A stretch of 34,236 nucleotides of DNA, taken from assembly GCA_007127745.1 (NCBI GenBank), contig SKYV01000222.1:1-34236 (forward strand), written 5' to 3'. This DNA is from Balneolaceae bacterium. Lineage in GTDB: Bacteria > Bacteroidota > Rhodothermia > Balneolales > Balneolaceae. Below are positions 30,598 through 34,236 of this stretch, one piece after another. Position numbers and translations under genes: made by a program. The notes below the pieces were generated by a model. That model was not told where the DNA came from, did no database searches, and saw only the letters and a list, made by a program, of their open reading frames with translations. Within the stretch, counting starts at the first letter, position 1. The number at the start of each line of letters is the position of its first letter.

Positions 30598-31226
30598 AAA
30601 AACCCTCCGAATTTTAATGTGATAGTACCCTGTAGCCCCGAAAAATCGCTATCCCGAAATCCAAACTCAGATATTCCACTGGTCATCCGATAGCTTGCAC
30701 CTGCCGTAATCCGGAAAAAACTGGTCACATTAAGTTCTGCATTCATCCCTGGTTCAAATATGAAATAGCTGTTTACCTCATCGCTAACATCTTCATAGTT
30801 GCGTTCGCGAAGCAATAGCCCTCCGCCTCCAATCAGCGAAGAAACTGTAAAGTGAATAAGTTTGTAGGATTGGTTGGTATATTCGAAGATGAACCCGCCA
30901 TATCCATTCAGTGCATATAAATCGCCATTGCCGTCAACCGGCACAGGTACACGGTGATTGGTAACCAGCCCGTATCCACCGCCTCCGAGAGAAATGGCGT
31001 GATGTTCGCTGAGGTTCATAATCCAGCCGCCTTGTCCGCCAACCCAAACGCCGGCCGATCCGGCTACATCACCGAATTTGACCGACGGCCCACCAAATCC
31101 GCCGTGTGTAACGCTGCCATCAACCAGGGTTTGTGGCTGTTGTGCAAAAAGATCAGTTGGATGAGCTGAAAAGATGAAAAAACCGGATACCAGAAAAGCA
31201 GAAATAAAGAGTAGTGATTGTTTCAT
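30594..31226 (-). CDS. Exported glycine-rich beta protein, first of a paralogous pair
   Basis: 210-aa exported protein from the ATG at 31226; the open frame extends 24 codons upstream, but the residues before MKQSLLF do not belong to a signal peptide. Signal peptide about 1-28 (LLFISAFLVSGFFIFSAHPT, cleavage near FAQQ). The mature part is glycine-rich (VTHGGFGGPSVKFGDVAGSA, ISLGGGGYGLV) with predicted short strands and ends GTITLKFGGFL. It resembles the following gene over its whole length (see that entry) and overlaps it by 4 bp. Likely outer-membrane or periplasmic. No family recognised. Confidence 0.7.
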   Translation of the reverse strand: MKQSLLFISAFLVSGFFIFSAHPTDLFAQQPQTLVDGSVTHGGFGGPSVKFGDVAGSAGVWVGGQGGWIMNLSEHHAISLGGGGYGLVTNHRVPVPVDGNGDLYALNGYGGFIFEYTNQSYKLIHFTVSSLIGGGGLLLRERNYEDVSDEVNSYFIFEPGMNAELNVTSFFRITAGASYRMTSGISEFGFRDSDFSGLQGTITLKFGGFL

Positions 31227-31332
31227 TTTATAAAAAGTCAGATTGGATTTTATAGAACGCTTATACGCTATAAAAAAAGTGAAGTTACTCTTGCTCACCT
31301 GTTTTCAAAATTTTTCTGACTCTTGATTTTGA

Positions 31333-31365
31333 TAAAAAAAATGCCGGAGCGCAATGTCCGGCATT
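31333..31365 (-). terminator. Rho-independent terminator of glgP
   Basis: AATGCCGGA (31340-31348) / TCCGGCATT (31357-31365), 9 bp with an 8-nt loop, and an A-run at 31334-31341 that reads as a U-run on the minus strand. It lies 18 bp past the glgP stop. The arms ATGCCGGA/TCCGGCAT are identical to those of the intergenic repeat at 7045-7065. Confidence 0.88.
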
Positions 31366-31382
31366 AATCACAGATCAGGGAA

Positions 31383-33842
31383 TTATTGATCAACCTCAAC
31401 ACCCCAAATTTCCTCGGCATACTCTTTAATGGTTCGGTCTGATGAGAACTTCCCGACACGAGCCGTGTTCAGCAGTGCTTTTTTGTGCCATGCTGCCTGA
31501 TCACTATACAGCTTATCCACTTCAGCTTGTTTGTTCACGTAAGCTTCGTAATCGGCCAATACAAGGAAGTAATCGCCTTTATTCAGAAGTGAGTCGATGA
31601 TGGGTTCAAACAGGTTCTTGTCTTCATTAAAGTGTCCGTCGCGAATCTGATCCATTGCCTGTTTCAATTCCTCATTGGCGTTGTAGTAGTCCCAGGGATT
31701 GTAACCTTCCAGGCGGAATCGCTCCACATCATCTACGGTGTTTCCGAAAATGAAGATGTTTTCGTCTCCCACCTCTTCTTTAATTTCAATGTTTGCGCCA
31801 TCGAGCGTGCCGATGGTGAGGGCTCCGTTCAGGGCAAACTTCATGTTACCGGTGCCCGACGCCTCAAAACCTGCCGTTGAGATCTGTTCTGAAAGATCGG
31901 CGGCCGGAATCATTTTTTCAGCCAGTGTAACACTGTAATTTTCGAGGAAGAGAAATTTCAGTTTATCATTTACCTCGGGATCAGAATTAATTTTTTCGCC
32001 CACATCGTTCATCAGTTTGATGAAAAGTTTGGCCATGGTATATCCCGGTGCGGCTTTTCCTGCCACAATAATGGTTCTCGGCACTACATCAAGATCAGGA
32101 TTGGCTTTGATCCGATTATACTGCGTTATGGCATAAAGTGTGAGCATCAACTGACGCTTGTACTCATGGATTCGTTTAATCTGGATATCGAACATGGACG
32201 TGATGTCCAGTTTGATGTTTCTTTTCTCCTCGACATAATCGGCCAGATGTTTTTTGTTATTCTCTTTGATTTGAGCGTACTGCTTCATGAAATCCTTATC
32301 GTCAGCAAACTTCTCAATCTCTTTGATTTTATCGAGATTGGTTACCCAACCATCACCAATTTTATCGGTGATCAGCCCGGCTAATTCCCGGTTACACTGC
32401 TTCAGCCAGCGGCGCGGCGTAATTCCATTGGTTTTGTTTGTGAATTTTTCCGGGTAGATATCATAAAAATCGCGGAACAGTGTTTTTTTTATGAGATGGC
32501 TGTGGAGTGCAGCAACTCCGTTAATTTTGTGCGCCCCGACAATGCCCAGCGATGCCATGTGAACAACGGGATTTTCCCCTTCACCCACGATGGAAACACG
32601 GCTCAGTTTACTGCGGTCATCACCCACCTGATCTTTTACTTTTTGTAAGAATCTTCGGTTAATTTCATAGATAATTTGCAGGTGTCGTGGCAGCAGATTT
32701 CTCAGAAGCGAAACCGGCCACTTTTCAAGAGCTTCGGGCAAAATAGTGTGATTGGTGTAAGCCATGGTTTTTACAGTAATGTCCCAGGCGAGATCCCAGT
32801 TCAGACCTTCTTCATCCACCAAAACGCGCATCAGTTCCGGAATGGCAAGATTGGGGTGAGTATCATTACACTGAATGGCCACTTTCTCCGGCAGTTTTCG
32901 CCAATCGTCGTTGGTTTTTTTGAACCTTCGGAGAATATCCTGCATGGAAGCTGCCACAAGGAAAAATTCCTGTTTCAGTCTCAATTCCTGGCCAACAAAT
33001 ACTTTGTCGTTCGGATAGAGAACCCGCGAGATATTTTCGTTCAGTTGGGTATCTCTCACAGCATCGATGTACTGGCCCTGGTTAAAGCTTTTCAGATCGA
33101 TAGCGGAAGACGATGAAGCCCTCCAGAGCCTGAGATTATTTACCACATCATTATTATATCCCGGAATGGGAGTGTCGAATGCCACAGCGGATACATCGTG
33201 GGTATTTTCCCACTTAAATCGCAAATCTCCGTTTTCATCATGGTAGGCATGAGAGTTACCGTAAAACGGAACATTATATTGGATTTTTGGTCTCACAATA
33301 TCCCACGGATTTCCGTAACGAAGCCAGAGATCCGGCTTTTCAACCTGGTATCCATTCTCGATAGACTGATAGAAAATTCCGTAATCGTAACGGATTCCGT
33401 AGCCAATAGCCGGGATTCCAAGAGTGGCCATCGAATCCAGAAAACAGGCAGCAAGCCTACCCAGCCCACCATTTCCAAGACCTGCATCCCACTCGGCATT
33501 GCGGACTTCATCATAATCGAGGCCAAGATCTCCAATGGCGTCGGCAGCCATATCCTGCAGTCCCAGGTTTACAAGCATATTGTCGAGCAGGCGCCCGATC
33601 AGATACTCCATGGAAATGTAATACACCCTTTTTACATCATTTTTGTAGTAGTTCTGCTGGGTTTCAATCCAGCGGTCGTGAAGACGGTCAGCAACAGCCA
33701 GAACCACACTTCTGTAGTTGTCCCAATTGGTGGCAGAGTATTGATCTTTTGCCAGAGTATATCGAAGATGTTGTTTGATATCTTCTCTGAAAGAGTCTGC
33801 ATCCATTCCGGTTCTTGGGTCGATTGTATTCTTTTTGGACAT
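31383..33842 (-). CDS. glgP: Glycogen/starch/alpha-glucan phosphorylase
   Basis: Releases glucose 1-phosphate from alpha-1,4-glucans such as glycogen, in the cytoplasm, using pyridoxal phosphate. The 819-aa length is typical. N-terminal half: YYISMEYLIGRLLDNMLVNL and NAEWDAGLGNGGLGRLAACFLDS (glycine loop). C-terminal half: QIKRIHEYKRQLMLTLY and EASGTGNMKFALNGALTIGT, where K668 should hold the cofactor, then TLDGANIEI. It is the animal/E. coli-type family (GT35), not the short Thermotoga type. Monocistronic with its own terminator; other glycogen genes are not in the window. Confidence 0.96.
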   Translation of the reverse strand: MSKKNTIDPRTGMDADSFREDIKQHLRYTLAKDQYSATNWDNYRSVVLAVADRLHDRWIETQQNYYKNDVKRVYYISMEYLIGRLLDNMLVNLGLQDMAADAIGDLGLDYDEVRNAEWDAGLGNGGLGRLAACFLDSMATLGIPAIGYGIRYDYGIFYQSIENGYQVEKPDLWLRYGNPWDIVRPKIQYNVPFYGNSHAYHDENGDLRFKWENTHDVSAVAFDTPIPGYNNDVVNNLRLWRASSSSAIDLKSFNQGQYIDAVRDTQLNENISRVLYPNDKVFVGQELRLKQEFFLVAASMQDILRRFKKTNDDWRKLPEKVAIQCNDTHPNLAIPELMRVLVDEEGLNWDLAWDITVKTMAYTNHTILPEALEKWPVSLLRNLLPRHLQIIYEINRRFLQKVKDQVGDDRSKLSRVSIVGEGENPVVHMASLGIVGAHKINGVAALHSHLIKKTLFRDFYDIYPEKFTNKTNGITPRRWLKQCNRELAGLITDKIGDGWVTNLDKIKEIEKFADDKDFMKQYAQIKENNKKHLADYVEEKRNIKLDITSMFDIQIKRIHEYKRQLMLTLYAITQYNRIKANPDLDVVPRTIIVAGKAAPGYTMAKLFIKLMNDVGEKINSDPEVNDKLKFLFLENYSVTLAEKMIPAADLSEQISTAGFEASGTGNMKFALNGALTIGTLDGANIEIKEEVGDENIFIFGNTVDDVERFRLEGYNPWDYYNANEELKQAMDQIRDGHFNEDKNLFEPIIDSLLNKGDYFLVLADYEAYVNKQAEVDKLYSDQAAWHKKALLNTARVGKFSSDRTIKEYAEEIWGVEVDQ

Positions 33843-33955
33843 ATTCGTGCTGTTATAAGTTAAATGTAGTTTCGATTATGAAAAGAGGGTCATGCGTAAC
33901 AATCAAATATCCACAGTAGTTTATTTTTAATCATTAAATCAATTAAAAATCAATA

Positions 33956-34236
33956 CTATCCATCCTTTCGGTACATTCCGTGATCGGGTTTAAAGCCTGG
34001 TCTTGTTAAGTTAGCTGAAAATCCAAGCTTATGAAACGACTCATATGCATTAATTGCAACAAAATCCTGACTAAAAATCCCGAAAACTGTGGAACCGCTG
34101 CCACTCATAGCCGCGTAATCGGCTCCAAATTCGAGGATTTGATCTTTAATATTTCCAATCAGTTCGTTTCTTGCGATAACAGGAGGTTCCAATTCATTCA
34201 CCAATAAATATTGCCATTGATCCGGATCTTCTTCCA
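33956..34236 (-). CDS. ispE: 4-diphosphocytidyl-2-C-methyl-D-erythritol kinase, C-terminal part
   Basis: The last ~93 codons of a minus-strand gene whose start lies beyond the right edge. The frame is open to the edge; the residues there read EEDPDQWQYLLVNELEPPVI. GADYAAMSGSGSTVFGIF is the third GHMP-kinase motif (glycine-rich loop near ATP) in the form usual for IspE, which phosphorylates CDP-methylerythritol in the MEP isoprenoid pathway. The position of this motif about 45 residues before the C-terminus fits IspE. Stop TAG at 33956-33958; 113 bp separate it from glgP. Confidence 0.85.
   Translation of the reverse strand, partial: EEDPDQWQYLLVNELEPPVIARNELIGNIKDQILEFGADYAAMSGSGSTVFGIFSQDFVAINAYESFHKLGFSANLTRPGFKPDHGMYRKDG

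Noticed and set aside
32676-33863. Long plus-strand frames opposite glgP (146 and 221 codons)
   Set aside because: Both are antisense to an unmistakable glycogen phosphorylase and show no domain of their own.

Overview
The window looks like chromosome from a member of the Balneolota/Rhodothermota branch close to Bacteroidota. Several things point there: two secreted proteases carry a C-terminal type IX secretion (T9SS type A) sorting domain with an N-P-N-Y-P-N-P-F-N start; Shine-Dalgarno sequences are mostly weak; the Mrp ATPase is of a type that lacks the CxxC; and there are a leucine dehydrogenase and an HU-SPOR membrane protein of Bacteroidota style. The phylum-level call is inference from protein resemblance. 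No tRNA, rRNA, CRISPR array, transposase or integrase was recognised.

Layout. (1) 1-1566 (-): a nucleotide-translocase-like membrane protein that runs off the left edge. (2) 1847-4698: leucine dehydrogenase (-) with its terminator, divergent from a fused chorismate mutase/prephenate dehydrogenase (+). (3) 4901-9055 (+): an accessory-looking block with an HTH-only AraC-type regulator, a possible tiny basic peptide, a NAL1-like trypsin-fold protease, a 70-aa protein resembling that protease's N-terminal domain, an endonuclease/exonuclease/phosphatase-fold enzyme and a peptidoglycan-binding M15 peptidase. None of the three enzymes has a visible signal peptide. (4) 9153-14021: two paralogous secreted HExxH metalloproteases with different C-terminal modules, separated by a TspO gene on the other strand. 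(5) 14093-15850 (-): a TlpA-like thioredoxin and an Mrp/ApbC ATPase.

(6) 16126-22024 (+): a tight, often overlapping run gcvT - comB - ftsK - lolA-like - flippase-like membrane protein. (7) 22203-27968 (+): outer-membrane beta-barrel, HU-like protein, HU-TM-SPOR fusion, ExbB/TolQ, ExbD/TolR, TonB/TolA-like protein and a lipoprotein. This reads as a proton-motive-force-driven envelope machine placed next to DNA-binding-fold and septal-peptidoglycan-binding proteins, just downstream of the chromosome translocase FtsK. (8) 28139-34236: MscS channel (-), cytidylate-kinase-like protein (+), two tandem paralogous exported proteins (-), glycogen phosphorylase (-) with a terminator, and the C-terminus of ispE (-) at the right edge.

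The most interesting parts are the protease/standalone-domain/nuclease/M15 block (5.5-9.1 kb) and the HU-SPOR-Tol-like operon (23.9-28.0 kb). Smaller items are two dispersed intergenic palindromic repeats and a 12-bp LacI-type palindrome between mrp and gcvT.
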